This document shows positions 24,432 through 34,124 of a stretch of DNA of 64,000 bases, one piece after another. The notes under the pieces were generated by a model that saw nothing but the letters and a program-made list of their open reading frames with translations, searched no databases and was not told where the DNA came from. The stretch is from the NCBI GenBank assembly GCA_034669965.1, contig JAXMOK010000001.1:1-64000 (forward strand), read 5' to 3'. Position 1 is the first letter of the stretch. The number at the start of each line of letters is the position of its first letter. Both the position numbers and the translations under genes were made by a program. The DNA is from HXMU1420-13 sp034669965. Lineage in GTDB: Bacteria; Bacteroidota; Rhodothermia; Balneolales; Balneolaceae.

Positions 24432-25692
24432 ATTTATTATTAAAGGTGGAACTCCACTTAAAGGAACCATCGCAATTAGTGGCTCGAAAAATGCCGCACT
24501 TCCCGTTATCGCCGGAGCGCTTCTGGCCGATTCACCTGTAACCATTCATAACATTCCGCGCTTGCAGGATATTTACACCTTCAATAATGTGTTGAGGGTG
24601 GTTGGCGCCAAAGTTGATTTCAAAGAAAAGGAAAACACCGTTGAAATCGATCCGACATTAGTTTCGTATTTGGAAGCACCCTACGATTTGGTTCGTAAAA
24701 TGCGTGCCTCCTTTTATATGCTGGGCGCTTTAGTTGGTAAGCATGGCTACGCGAAAGTATCGCTTCCGGGTGGATGCGCCTGGGGACCTCGTCCCGTGGA
24801 CTTGCACCTGAAAGGCATGGAAGCCATGGGCATAAAAATCACGTTAGACAAAGGTTACGTGATTGCCAAAGCCGATCAAGAGTTACTCGGCGAGAGCTTC
24901 ACTTTGGAACCAAGCAGCGTTGGCGCTACCGTGAACCTATTGCTGGCAGCTGTACTTCGAGCCAAAAAATTTACCATCAACAATGCTGCTAAAGAACCCG
25001 ATGTGGTTCAGCTTTGCAACTTCTTGGTAAAAATGGGCGCCAACATAGAAGGAATAGGCACCTCTACCCTCACCATTCGAAAAGTAGAGCAATTAAACGG
25101 CGTTGAAATCAGCAACGATCCCGATCGTATTGAGTTGGGAACCTATATGATTGCCGGAGCCATGCATCCTGATTCTGAACTTACTCTTACCGGTTGTAAT
25201 GCGGATCATTTGGGAAATTTCCCTGAATTACTACGACAAACAGGAACTGAAGTCACTATTGATGGAAGCACCATCCACATTAAAGCGCCTGAGAAACTAA
25301 AACCGGTTTCGGTAAAAACTGACATCTATCCGGGTTTCCCGACAGATCTTCAGGCTCAATGGGCAACCATGCTTACTCAAGCTGAGGGCGAATCGTCGGT
25401 AACCGACAGCGTTTATTTTGATCGATTCAGCTACGTTCCTGAACTAACCCGTTTAGGCGCCGATATGCATGTGGATCAGAATACGGTTCACATCAAAGGT
25501 AAAACGCCACTAACCGGTGCTTCGGTAATGAGCACCGATCTACGTGCGAGCGTGAGCTTAGTGTTGGCAGCCATGATTGCCAAAAATACCACCGAAGTTC
25601 TACGTGTTTACCATTTGGATCGTGGTTACGAATCGCTGGAGAACAAACTAAATCCGGTAGGTGCCAAAATCACCAGAGCTGAGGATAATTAA
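24424..25692 (+). CDS. murA: UDP-N-acetylglucosamine 1-carboxyvinyltransferase
   Basis: A 422-residue enzyme of the first committed step of peptidoglycan synthesis, adding enolpyruvate from PEP to UDP-GlcNAc. KGGTPLKGTIAISGSKNAAL opens the protein, and the catalytic loop LPGGCAWGPRPVDLH carries C118, the fosfomycin-reactive cysteine. The start is a TTG (24424) overlapping the previous gene; this is the only start that keeps the conserved N-terminus. Length and both domains are complete. Confidence 0.96.
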   Translation: MDKFIIKGGTPLKGTIAISGSKNAALPVIAGALLADSPVTIHNIPRLQDIYTFNNVLRVVGAKVDFKEKENTVEIDPTLVSYLEAPYDLVRKMRASFYMLGALVGKHGYAKVSLPGGCAWGPRPVDLHLKGMEAMGIKITLDKGYVIAKADQELLGESFTLEPSSVGATVNLLLAAVLRAKKFTINNAAKEPDVVQLCNFLVKMGANIEGIGTSTLTIRKVEQLNGVEISNDPDRIELGTYMIAGAMHPDSELTLTGCNADHLGNFPELLRQTGTEVTIDGSTIHIKAPEKLKPVSVKTDIYPGFPTDLQAQWATMLTQAEGESSVTDSVYFDRFSYVPELTRLGADMHVDQNTVHIKGKTPLTGASVMSTDLRASVSLVLAAMIAKNTTEVLRVYHLDRGYESLENKLNPVGAKITRAEDN

Positions 25693-25897
25693 GGGCAAAG
25701 ACCTTAGCCTTTTGATGGCTTTGATCATGAAGTGAAGTATAAGGTGTAGTCCGATAGCAAATAGTTAATCCCTGATTCATTGCACATACATAGTTTTAGA
25801 TGACATGAAATAGTATCATATTTCACTTTGCGATATTTCCTATTTGTTTTGATCGTGGTGGATCAAACTCAGAGGTAGCCCGGCAGGGCTTATTGGT

Positions 25898-26569
25898 TCA
25901 AAAAATTCGGTATTCCATAAGTATCATTTCCGTTATAATATTTTGTCTACGTTCTCCCCTCTCTTCTTGCTTTACAAGACCTATACCGGGACTATAAAAC
26001 AAATAGTAATCGAAATCTGACAGAACATCATCTCCGGCATCTAATTGAAAATTGTACACATAACATTCAAAGGTTCCGGCGGGAGTAATTATTTTACGGT
26101 CGTCATCAATTAGGGTAATACTTAAGGTATCAGATACATAAAACTCAAATCGGTCATAGGAGAATGAAATTTGAGGAGTTTGAATGGTTTCTCCTACTTC
26201 ACTGGGTAGTTTATATTCCACTTCATTTGTAAACAAAGTATCTGTATCAGAAATACCTCCCATGTTGTAAATTCCGAGTTCTCCATTCCTTCTCAACCAG
26301 TAGTGAGGTTCTAAGCCTTCTTGGAACGGCACAAAATTAGCGGCATATGCAGTGTAACTAGTATCCCCTATAGGCACATCTATTTTGTGGGAAACTTCAT
26401 AGCGAATAGTGTCTTTTTGTACATCCAAATAAGTAGTTTCATATACCCAGTAATTGCCCACGATTAAGGGAATTAATTCATCAATTTTATCTCCTTGTTC
26501 ATTGTTAAACAAATCACAACTCAACCCCATTACTACCAAAATGACACTTACAAAAAAATAAAACCTCAT
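25898..26569 (-). CDS. Hypothetical lipoprotein
   Basis: A 223-residue protein with a lipobox MGLSC (Cys18) after a short hydrophobic signal. The body begins with LIPLIVGNYWVYETTYLD, a pattern common in Bacteroidota lipoproteins with a beta-barrel-like fold, and continues beta-rich with acidic loops. A segment TPAGTFECYVYNF is also typical of that group. Function is unknown. It is a single gene. Confidence 0.7.
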   Translation of the reverse strand: MRFYFFVSVILVVMGLSCDLFNNEQGDKIDELIPLIVGNYWVYETTYLDVQKDTIRYEVSHKIDVPIGDTSYTAYAANFVPFQEGLEPHYWLRRNGELGIYNMGGISDTDTLFTNEVEYKLPSEVGETIQTPQISFSYDRFEFYVSDTLSITLIDDDRKIITPAGTFECYVYNFQLDAGDDVLSDFDYYLFYSPGIGLVKQEERGERRQNIITEMILMEYRIF

Positions 26570-27176
26570 ATACCCCTTAACTGTTTTTTTTTATGTGCTT
26601 ATAGGATAAATAACATAAAACATTGTTACAATTAGAATTTAAATACAGGGCTTAATTCTAATCTTCGATTCTCACAACTAACTTAAGCTAAAATCATCCG
26701 CATAGAGGATAATTGATAAGTTCCGGTTTCTGGTTTCAGAGTTTCTAACGTGATTCGTATTTCTTAATTCGTAATTCGTATTTCATTCGAGCTATTCTCC
26801 CCCTATATTAATAAGTGATAAAAATCACAGACAAGAGTTTTTTATATCGCATTATAAGTATTGCTTTACGCACAAAATACATATCAAAGAAAATTCTCAG
26901 TTTCGCTGTTTGCAGATGAAATAAGCGATCACTGTACCGAATTTATTGGCTTTTGCTCATTACTAATTATCGTTTTTAAGCAATCGCTAACTACTGATTC
27001 CACTCAGGAATCCTCACCTATTTTTAAAGAATTAACTGGCAAAAAAGAAGCCGGAGACGCACAACAACTTCCACAATTCCTAACTAATGATGTGTGGAAA
27101 GTATCAAGTACCATTAAAAAAATTAGACGATGGCTGGTTGTGACCGGGAAAACGTGCCGACAAAAAGTTTATCCAG
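26570..27176. other. Long leader region upstream of rng
   Basis: 607 bp between a minus-strand lipoprotein gene and rng. Repeated ATTCGTATTTC/TAATTCGTAAT units cluster at 26755-26785. A frame from a TTG at 26861 stays open into rng but encodes nothing recognisable. A long 5' untranslated leader of rng, perhaps used for autoregulation as in RNase E, would explain it. Confidence 0.4.
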
Positions 27177-28937
27177 ATGAAAAATCAAATTATCATACAC
27201 TCTTCGGGAAATCAGACCCGAATTGCGCTGATCGAACAAGGAGAATTAGCGCAACTCTTCATAGAATCAGAAGAAAATCAGAGAACCGTAGGCAACATTT
27301 ATGTAGCTCGAGTTCATAAAGTGATGAGCGGCATCCGCGCCGCTTTTATCGACATGGGGACGCCAAAAGATGCGTTTCTCCACTTTTCCGACGCCGGTGA
27401 CCACTTGGATAATTATATCCGAATGTTGAATGGCAAAAATGCTATTCCTTCTTCATTGGATAAGGAAATCAACAACAAAGAAAACATGACCAATGTACAG
27501 AAGCAGTTGCTTGCCGGCAAAGTGCTTAAGAATGGTCAAAAGTTGTTGGTTCAAATCGTTAAAGAACCGATTGGCTCGAAAGGTCCTCGTGTTTCTACCG
27601 ATATCACCATTGCAGGCCGCTTTTTGGTGTTGATCCCGATGGGTGATTATATCGCTGTTTCGAAACGCATCAGTAATTACAAAGAGCGTCGACGTTTAAA
27701 AAGTATCCTAAATAAAATGCTTCCGGATGGTTTCGGAGTGATCGTTCGAACTGTGGCACAAAATCAAGATGCACAAGCGATTGAAGACGATTTACGCACT
27801 GTTTTGAAAAAGTGGGAAACGATTGTTGATCGCGTGGATGCTGCAAAACCACCATCGCTGTTGTACAAAGATCTGGATATGACGGAAAGCTTGATTCGTG
27901 ATTTGTTTGCTAAAAATTACGATCGAGTGCTCATCGACGATCCGAAAATGTATCGGCAGATTAAAGGCTATGTGAGCCAGATTGCCCCGCATATGGTGCC
28001 CAATGTGGAGCTGTATAATCGCAAGCAGCATATCTTCGATTTCATGAAGATTTCGGAAGATGTTAACTCCATCTTCTCCCCTCGCGTACGCTTGAAAATG
28101 GGTGGCTATTTGATTTTTGAGCAAACCGAAGCTATGTATGTAGTGGATGTGAACTCGGGTCCGTACGCAGCCAAAGAGCGTCAGGAAGACAATTCGCTTA
28201 AAACAAATTTAGAAGCAGCTCGCGAAATCGCAAAGCAACTGCGCTTGCGCGATATCGGCGGAATCATTGTGGTTGATTTTATTGACCTGAAGGATGATAA
28301 AAACCGAAAAAAGATTTACGACGAGATGAAGAAGGAGTTCCGAAAGGATCCTGCTAAAACGAATCTCATTGGCATGAGTGATTTCGGTTTGGTTCAAATA
28401 ACCCGACAAAGAATTCGACCAAGTGTGGTGAATTCGGTATCAAAAGTGTGCCCAATGTGTGGTGGCTCGGGCAGCGTGGTTAGCCAAAATACCATTATTA
28501 CCGACATCGAAAGCTGGATTAGTAAATTTAAGCACAGCACCAAGTACCGTGCTTTGGATATGTATGTAAATCCTTATCTGAAGTCTTATCTAACCAAAGG
28601 CCTGTTTAGCCGCCGCTGGAAATGGATGACAAAATATGGAATGAAAATTGCCATTATCGCAGATGAAAAGACATCCCTTAATGAGTTCCATGCAACTCTT
28701 GCCGGATCTGATATAAATATTACGGATGCCGTTATTAGTGGTGCTTCCATCGATGATCTGCTAAATAGACAGGAACTCCAGGAAATAAGTAGTGGGCAAC
28801 ACGATCGTAGCGATCTTGATATCACCAAAAAACCACAGCGACGTAATAGCGCGAACTCAAGAAATTCTGGCAGTTCCAGAAATAATAGTGGTGGGCGCGC
28901 GTCGAATAATGGCGGACGTGGAAATAGAAATACCTAG
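27177..28937 (+). CDS. rng: Ribonuclease G/E family endoribonuclease
   Basis: A 586-residue endonuclease for rRNA maturation and mRNA decay. An S1 RNA-binding domain (about 35-120, GNIYVARVHKVMSGIRAAFI) is followed by the RNase-H-like and catalytic region. The metal-binding aspartates are D324 in VDVNSG and D367 in VDFIDL. The zinc-link CPMCGG has C425 and C428 for dimerisation. The last 35 residues are Asn/Ser/Gly/Arg-rich and disordered, possibly RNA-contacting. It heads a cluster with hslV, hslU and an S41 protease. Confidence 0.95.
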   Translation: MKNQIIIHSSGNQTRIALIEQGELAQLFIESEENQRTVGNIYVARVHKVMSGIRAAFIDMGTPKDAFLHFSDAGDHLDNYIRMLNGKNAIPSSLDKEINNKENMTNVQKQLLAGKVLKNGQKLLVQIVKEPIGSKGPRVSTDITIAGRFLVLIPMGDYIAVSKRISNYKERRRLKSILNKMLPDGFGVIVRTVAQNQDAQAIEDDLRTVLKKWETIVDRVDAAKPPSLLYKDLDMTESLIRDLFAKNYDRVLIDDPKMYRQIKGYVSQIAPHMVPNVELYNRKQHIFDFMKISEDVNSIFSPRVRLKMGGYLIFEQTEAMYVVDVNSGPYAAKERQEDNSLKTNLEAAREIAKQLRLRDIGGIIVVDFIDLKDDKNRKKIYDEMKKEFRKDPAKTNLIGMSDFGLVQITRQRIRPSVVNSVSKVCPMCGGSGSVVSQNTIITDIESWISKFKHSTKYRALDMYVNPYLKSYLTKGLFSRRWKWMTKYGMKIAIIADEKTSLNEFHATLAGSDINITDAVISGASIDDLLNRQELQEISSGQHDRSDLDITKKPQRRNSANSRNSGSSRNNSGGRASNNGGRGNRNT

Positions 28938-28999
28938 AGAAACGCCATCTAGACAGGTTGGCGTGGTATTTGCCCATTTAGGTGAAACCAAACAAGATT

Positions 29000-29545
29000 A
29001 TGAGTGTATTTAATTTACATGCCACTACCGTTGTTGGCATTATTCACAACGGCGAAGCAGCAATTGGTAGCGACGGTCAGGCTACGCTAGACAAAACGGT
29101 GATGAAGAGCACCGTTAAAAAAGTTCGAAAATTACACGGAGGAAAAGTGTTGGCAGGCTTTGCCGGCTCCACCGCCGATGCTTTTACCCTTTTTGAGCGC
29201 TACGAAGAGAAACTGAACGAATATAACGGCAATATGCAGCGTGCAGCTGTTGAACTGGCCAAAGACTGGCGCAAAGACAAATATCTGCAGAAACTGGAAG
29301 CTCTTCTGGTTGTGATGGATAACGATTATGCCCTAGTCATTTCGGGCCAGGGCGATGTAATTGAGCCCGACGACAATATTGTTACCATCGGTAGTGGTGG
29401 CAGTTATGCCTTAGCAGCTGCCCGAGCAATGGTAAAACACGCTCCTGAAATGAAAGTGGTTGATATCGTTTCTGAAGCATTACGCATTGCCGCCGACATC
29501 GACATTTATTCCAATCATAACCGAACGTTACTAGAGATTAAATAA
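29000..29545 (+). CDS. hslV: ATP-dependent protease proteolytic subunit HslV
   Basis: 181 residues from the ATG at 29000. A GTG 18 bp upstream is possible but adds unlike residues. HslV is the proteasome-like peptidase that HslU feeds. After an 8-residue propeptide the mature enzyme starts at T9 (HATTVVGI), the N-terminal Thr nucleophile. GSDGQATLDKTVMK and VLAGFAGSTADAFTLFE are classical. The hslU start follows its stop by 1 bp. Confidence 0.96.
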   Translation: MSVFNLHATTVVGIIHNGEAAIGSDGQATLDKTVMKSTVKKVRKLHGGKVLAGFAGSTADAFTLFERYEEKLNEYNGNMQRAAVELAKDWRKDKYLQKLEALLVVMDNDYALVISGQGDVIEPDDNIVTIGSGGSYALAAARAMVKHAPEMKVVDIVSEALRIAADIDIYSNHNRTLLEIK

Positions 29546-29546
29546 C

Positions 29547-30938
29547 ATGATTGAAGCAAAGAATTTAACTCCACAACAAGTTGTAAGAGAGCTTGACAAG
29601 TACATCATCGGACAAAAAGGAGCTAAGAGATCGGTAGCCATAGCATTGAGAAACCGCTGGCGCCGAATGAATGCCGATGAAGAAATCAGAGAAGAAATTG
29701 TACCCAATAACATCCTGTTGATTGGCCCAACCGGTGTAGGTAAAACCGAAATCGCTCGTAGATTATCGAAATTAGCCGGTGCTCCTTTTGTAAAAGTAGA
29801 GGCCTCGAAATTTACCGAGGTTGGGTATGTGGGTCGAGATGTGGAATCAATGATTCGTGACCTTTCGGATTATGCTGTGAACATGGTAAAAGACGAAATG
29901 CAGGAACGCGTGCAGGAAAAAGCCGCCGAAATGGTGGAAGAACGCATCTTGGATATCCTTATCCCTCCCGTTCGTAAATCAGCTACCAATCCCCAAAAAG
30001 ATGCTGTTGGCTTTAACGTAAACAATGCATCCGACGACGAACTGAACGAACGTACCCGTGAACGTTTCCGCGAGAAATTAAAAAACGGTGAGCTTGACGA
30101 TCGAAAAATTGAGATAGAAGTAAAAAGCTCGAAAGCACCTATGATGCAAGTATTTGGCCCGGGTGGCATGGAAGAAATGGGCGTTAATCTGCAAGATATG
30201 CTCGGCGGAATGGGTAAGAACAAGAAATCGAAACGAAAAGTACCTATTTCAGAAGCTCGAGAGATTTTATTGGATGAAGAATCCGAAAAACTGATCGACC
30301 ATGAATCGGCTGTGCAAGAAGCGCTAGAGCGTGTGCAAAAGCAAGGCATCGTCTTTATAGATGAGATCGATAAAATAGCGGAGCCATCGACAGGTGCAGG
30401 AAAAAGCGGTCCTGATGTGAGCCGACAAGGTGTACAGCGTGATTTACTCCCAATCGTGGAAGGAAGCACTGTGAATACCAAGCACGGCATCGTAAAAACC
30501 GATCACATTTTGTTTATTGGATCGGGAGCTTTTCATGTATCGAAACCATCAGATTTGATTCCGGAACTTCAAGGACGTTTCCCGATTAGAGTTGAACTGA
30601 ATTCGCTTACCGAGAGCGACTTTGTAGAGATTTTATCGAAACCCAAGAATGCGTTAACTAAGCAATACATTGCAATGCTGGCTGCTGAAGGAGTTACCAT
30701 CAATTTTACGGATGACGCCGTTGATGAACTCGCCAGAATCGCAGCATTGGTTAACTCACAAGTAGAAAATATCGGAGCTCGCAGACTACACACCATAATG
30801 TCGTCGTTGTTCGATGAGCTTCTCTTTGCCGTTCCGGACGATATAAATAGTGGAGAGATTAATATTGATAAGGCTTACGTCGAAAAACAATTGGATGGCT
30901 TAGTAAAAGACAAAGACTTGAGTCATTACATCCTTTAA
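29547..30938 (+). CDS. hslU: ATP-dependent protease ATPase subunit HslU
   Basis: A 463-residue AAA+ unfoldase that forms a ring on HslV. Walker A is GPTGVGKT (K66), the pore loop is GYVGRD (93-98), and Walker B is FIDEIDK (D272, E273). An inserted I-domain of about 150 residues (about 110-250), with Met/Gly-rich loops, recruits substrates. The C-terminal LVKDKDLSHYIL ends in the hydrophobic tail that docks into HslV. Cotranscribed with hslV. Confidence 0.97.
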   Translation: MIEAKNLTPQQVVRELDKYIIGQKGAKRSVAIALRNRWRRMNADEEIREEIVPNNILLIGPTGVGKTEIARRLSKLAGAPFVKVEASKFTEVGYVGRDVESMIRDLSDYAVNMVKDEMQERVQEKAAEMVEERILDILIPPVRKSATNPQKDAVGFNVNNASDDELNERTRERFREKLKNGELDDRKIEIEVKSSKAPMMQVFGPGGMEEMGVNLQDMLGGMGKNKKSKRKVPISEAREILLDEESEKLIDHESAVQEALERVQKQGIVFIDEIDKIAEPSTGAGKSGPDVSRQGVQRDLLPIVEGSTVNTKHGIVKTDHILFIGSGAFHVSKPSDLIPELQGRFPIRVELNSLTESDFVEILSKPKNALTKQYIAMLAAEGVTINFTDDAVDELARIAALVNSQVENIGARRLHTIMSSLFDELLFAVPDDINSGEINIDKAYVEKQLDGLVKDKDLSHYIL

Positions 30939-31010
30939 CGTGGATTTGATGATGTAGTTTTATTACAATGGAAACCGATGAACTAAACTTCGCGTATTTA
31001 GGTATTATTT

Positions 31011-32945
31011 ATGACAGCAATAACACGATTTCAAATGACTATTAAGAGATTCCTGATTCCGAGCGCAATCATTTCCATTGTTTTATTTTTTCTGAGTTTT
31101 ACCGGTGTAGATCAAGTAGTTAAATCCGAAAATGACGACACCACCAACCTCACCAAATACGTGCAAGCACAACGTAGCATCGTGCAAAACTACTTTGGTT
31201 ATCCCGACGTAGACATGATGTACCGAGCCAGTATTCGGTATATGGTAACCGCAATTAAAGACTCTACGCTGGAAATTAATGGTACTCCAATAGATACTAC
31301 TTTTCCCGGCTTGGATGTTTCCTCCATTCGGGATGCCTACGAAAATTTCGAATCGGCTTATTTATACGTGGCTAATAACAGTCCTGAAGAGGATATGAAA
31401 CGCCTAACGGAAATTGCGATTCGTGGTTTGTTTTCTACCCTCGATCCTCATTCCGTATTCATCGAAGCCAAAGACAGCGAAGTAGATCAAGAGAATTTTG
31501 CCGGAAAATTTCAGGGAATCGGTGTTCAGTTTAATGTCATTCAAGACACTATTACAGTAGTTACTGCTATTGCTGGTGGACCCAGCGATCAGCTTGGTAT
31601 TCAGTCCGGCGATCGAATTATTGAAATTGAAGATTCATCCGCTGTTGGTTTCGACAACGAACAAGTGGTAAGTCGTCTTCGTGGCGAAAAAGGTTCTAAA
31701 GTTCGGGTAACCATTAAACGTCCGGGTGTTAAAAATACCCTTAAATTCACTATTACTCGAGACGATATCCCGCTTTACACCGTGGATGCATCGTACATGT
31801 TGGATGATGAAACCGGATACATAAAAATAAATCGCTTTGCTGCCACCACGCACGATGAGTTTATGCAAGCGATGGCTGATTTGAAACCTAAAGGCATGGA
31901 GCGTTTGGTGCTCGATTTACGCGGTAATCCGGGTGGCTATTTAGGTCAAGCGGTAGCCATTGCCGAAGAGTTTTTCCCAAGAGGAACCGAGTTGGTAGCT
32001 ACCGAAAGCCGTCACAATAGATTTACTCAAGAATATTATTCACGCAAAGACGGAATATTCAAAGACAAGCCGGTAATTGTGCTGGTGGATGAAGGCGCTG
32101 CTTCAGCTAGTGAGATTGTATCGGGTGCCCTTCAAGATCATGACCGTGCGTTGATTGTTGGTCGCCGTACTTTTGGCAAAGGATTAGTACAGCAGCAGTA
32201 CGAATTGATCGACAAGAGCATGGTTCGTGTCACTATTTCTCGATACATGACGCCATCCGGACGAGTGATTCAAAAGCAGTTTACCGAAGGCGGTGGCGAA
32301 GAATATGCCTACGAGATTTATCAACGTAACGATAACGCAATGAACGACGCTGTGGAATTTGTGGATCAGATTCCGGATTCCTTACAATACAAAACCGATG
32401 CCGGTCGCACCGTGTATGGCGGTGGTGGAATCGTTCCTGATTATATTATCCAACAGGATACTTCACGATCAGGATATATGATTAATTTCGCGATTCGTAA
32501 GAGAGTTTCATTCGATTTTGTACGTGATTATCTCGATAAAAACGGTGATGAATTTCGTGCAAAGTGGGAAAACAATTTTGAAAGCTTTCGCAAAAATTTC
32601 GAATGGTCGGCTGAGGAGATCAGTGACTTCAAAACACGTATGGTTGAAGAAGGATTTATTATTACAGAAGACTTGAACTCACCAAAATTCGAAAACGATT
32701 CGCTCTTTGTTCCTCAAGGCTATTTCGAGGAAGTACAATGGATGGCTGAAGGCAGAATGAAAGCCGAAATTGCTCGCCAAATTTGGGGCATGCAGTATTT
32801 CTACCCCGTTGTAAACGACTATTTCGATACCACGCTTAAAGAATCGATGACTTTGTGGGATGCATACGGAAGATTAGAAGCGTTGGCAAAAGGACAAGCA
32901 TCGTTGGACGACATTTCCAACCTCGATCCTGATGGTGGGAAATAA
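31011..32945 (+). CDS. S41-family C-terminal processing peptidase (Ctp/Prc-like)
   Basis: A 644-residue serine protease of the periplasm. An N-terminal membrane/signal helix (about 13-33) is followed by a PDZ domain (about 165-255, IAGGPSDQLGIQSGDRIIEI) and the S41 core. The Ser/Lys dyad is S365 in ASASEI and K390 in FGKG; the 25-residue spacing equals that of Prc. A helical C-terminal extension of about 150 residues follows. A start six codons in (MTIKRF) is also possible. It lies 72 bp after hslU and ends in a strong terminator. Confidence 0.93.
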   Translation: MTAITRFQMTIKRFLIPSAIISIVLFFLSFTGVDQVVKSENDDTTNLTKYVQAQRSIVQNYFGYPDVDMMYRASIRYMVTAIKDSTLEINGTPIDTTFPGLDVSSIRDAYENFESAYLYVANNSPEEDMKRLTEIAIRGLFSTLDPHSVFIEAKDSEVDQENFAGKFQGIGVQFNVIQDTITVVTAIAGGPSDQLGIQSGDRIIEIEDSSAVGFDNEQVVSRLRGEKGSKVRVTIKRPGVKNTLKFTITRDDIPLYTVDASYMLDDETGYIKINRFAATTHDEFMQAMADLKPKGMERLVLDLRGNPGGYLGQAVAIAEEFFPRGTELVATESRHNRFTQEYYSRKDGIFKDKPVIVLVDEGAASASEIVSGALQDHDRALIVGRRTFGKGLVQQQYELIDKSMVRVTISRYMTPSGRVIQKQFTEGGGEEYAYEIYQRNDNAMNDAVEFVDQIPDSLQYKTDAGRTVYGGGGIVPDYIIQQDTSRSGYMINFAIRKRVSFDFVRDYLDKNGDEFRAKWENNFESFRKNFEWSAEEISDFKTRMVEEGFIITEDLNSPKFENDSLFVPQGYFEEVQWMAEGRMKAEIARQIWGMQYFYPVVNDYFDTTLKESMTLWDAYGRLEALAKGQASLDDISNLDPDGGK

Positions 32946-32972
32946 GAGAACGCTCTATTTATAAACAATTTC

Positions 32973-33001
32973 AAAAGCCCGTTAGCCGCGGGCTTTTTTT
33001 G
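32973..33001 (+). terminator. Terminator of the rng-hslV-hslU-S41 cluster
   Basis: AAAAGCCCG pairs with CGGGCTTTT around TTAGCCG and runs into seven T. Confidence 0.85.
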
Positions 33002-33024
33002 TGGGGATAAGTTTAAAGCACAAT

Positions 33025-33081
33025 CCATCATTTCGCTGAAAGCGGGGTGATGGAAATTGAGTTAAGCCACCAATTCTTAGC
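33025..33081. repeat. 57-bp direct repeat with hairpin, copy 1 (left of the DUF1801-like gene)
   Basis: The first 29 bp (33025-33053) fold as a 13-bp hairpin with loop GAA: CCATCATTTCGCT pairs with AGCGGGGTGATGG using three G.T pairs. With the next 28 bp it matches 33796-33852 without gaps and with about five mismatches. Confidence 0.85.
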
Positions 33082-33180
33082 ATCACAAATTTTGTATAGC
33101 TTACTTTTAAGAATTCAATTAGGATATACTAAATTGAGTTCAACATTTTTCGGGCTTAACAACAATCAATAATACAAAGC

Positions 33181-33762
33181 ATGAATCCAAAAGTAGATTG
33201 GTTCTTTGACAAAGACACTAAATGGCAGAAAGAATATCAGAAATTACGCTCCATAATTTTGGACTGTGGACTTATAGAAGAATTGAAATGGGGTTGTCCT
33301 TGTTACACATATCAAACGAACAATATTGTATTAATCCACGGTTTTAAGGATTACTGTGCCCTGCTATTTCATAAAGGTGCATTGCTCAATGATTCAAATA
33401 AGATTTTAATTCAACAGACAGAAAATGTTCAATCTGCCCGACAAATACGGTTTACCGGGATCGATGATATCAATGAACTAGATAAAACAATCAAGCAATA
33501 CATTTTCGAAGCAATTGAAGTAGAAAAAGCCGGTTTGGAAGTAAAAATGAAGAAGACTTCCGAATATGATATGCCCGATGAATTAAAAACAGCATTTAAA
33601 AACTACCCTGAATTAGAGACAGCATTTTTCAATTTAACTCCCGGAAGGCAACGAGGATATTTACTCTATTTCTCATCGGCAAAACAATCAAAAACAAGGG
33701 AAGACAGAATTATCAAGTTAATGCCTAAAATATTTGATGGAAAGGGATACAATGAACGATAA
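33181..33762 (+). CDS. DUF1801/YdeI-family protein
   Basis: A 193-residue soluble protein. The N-terminal domain, with DWFFDKDTKWQKEYQKLRSI and LKWGCPCYTYQTNNIVLI, is the DUF1801 fold. The C-terminal part, YPELETAFFNLTPGRQRGYL followed by LYFSSAKQSKTREDRIIKLM, is the YdeI/OmpD-associated tail found in the same family. The biochemical role is unknown; YdeI has been tied to antimicrobial peptide resistance in Salmonella. The gene is enclosed by two 57-bp direct repeats, like a mobile single-gene cassette. Confidence 0.85.
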   Translation: MNPKVDWFFDKDTKWQKEYQKLRSIILDCGLIEELKWGCPCYTYQTNNIVLIHGFKDYCALLFHKGALLNDSNKILIQQTENVQSARQIRFTGIDDINELDKTIKQYIFEAIEVEKAGLEVKMKKTSEYDMPDELKTAFKNYPELETAFFNLTPGRQRGYLLYFSSAKQSKTREDRIIKLMPKIFDGKGYNER

Positions 33763-33795
33763 GTAAGTCTAGCTCGCCTCATCAGTGATTTCCAC

Positions 33796-33852
33796 CCATC
33801 ATTTCGCTGAAAGCGGGGTGATGGAGATTGAGACAAACCACCGATTCTTAGC
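33796..33852. repeat. 57-bp direct repeat with hairpin, copy 2 (right of the DUF1801-like gene)
   Basis: Its 29-bp hairpin (33796-33824) is identical to copy 1. The following 28 bp differ at about five positions. The two copies are offset by 771 bp, which includes the whole gene. Confidence 0.85.
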
Positions 33853-33863
33853 TACAAGATAAT

Positions 33864-33899
33864 TCCATCAGCCGGGTATTCGCCCAACAGACGGATTGC
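33864..33899. repeat. Dispersed TCCATCAGCCGGG repeat, copy 1
   Basis: TTCCATCAGCCGGG, then CGCCCAACAGACGGATTGC. A diverged copy with the same ends (TCCATCAGCCGGG and AGATGGATTGC) lies at 36402-36438, in the next gap between accessory genes. Confidence 0.6.
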
Positions 33900-34124
33900 C
33901 AGTTCTATTTTTAATCGGATAATTCAAATTGTTTGCATTTTTAAGAATATGTGGATGTTTGTACTTTGAGAATCCATTGTGTTTATTCACCTTTTTATAT
34001 TGATTCTTAAGAATAGGATGAATAACACTTAAAGATTAAGCTGGGATATAATGAATAGAGTTCAGCATATTCCTATGTTAGCGGTCAGCTAAAAAACGAA
34101 TCGTAAAAATTAAACGATAGAGAA

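Larger units (their letters stand above)
33763..34124. other. Repeat-rich gap between cassettes
   Basis: 362 bp without a gene. It holds the second hairpin repeat (33796-33852), a TTCCATCAGCCGGG element (33864-33899), and, at its right end, the inverted core TGTTAGCGGTC (34076-34086). The part at about 34055-34090 resembles the 3' side of the attC-like element at 34975-35108. Confidence 0.6.

Noticed and set aside
26861..27319. Coding gene upstream of rng
   Set aside because: TTG start, no ribosome site, no recognisable protein and a 143-bp overlap with rng; kept only as a finding.
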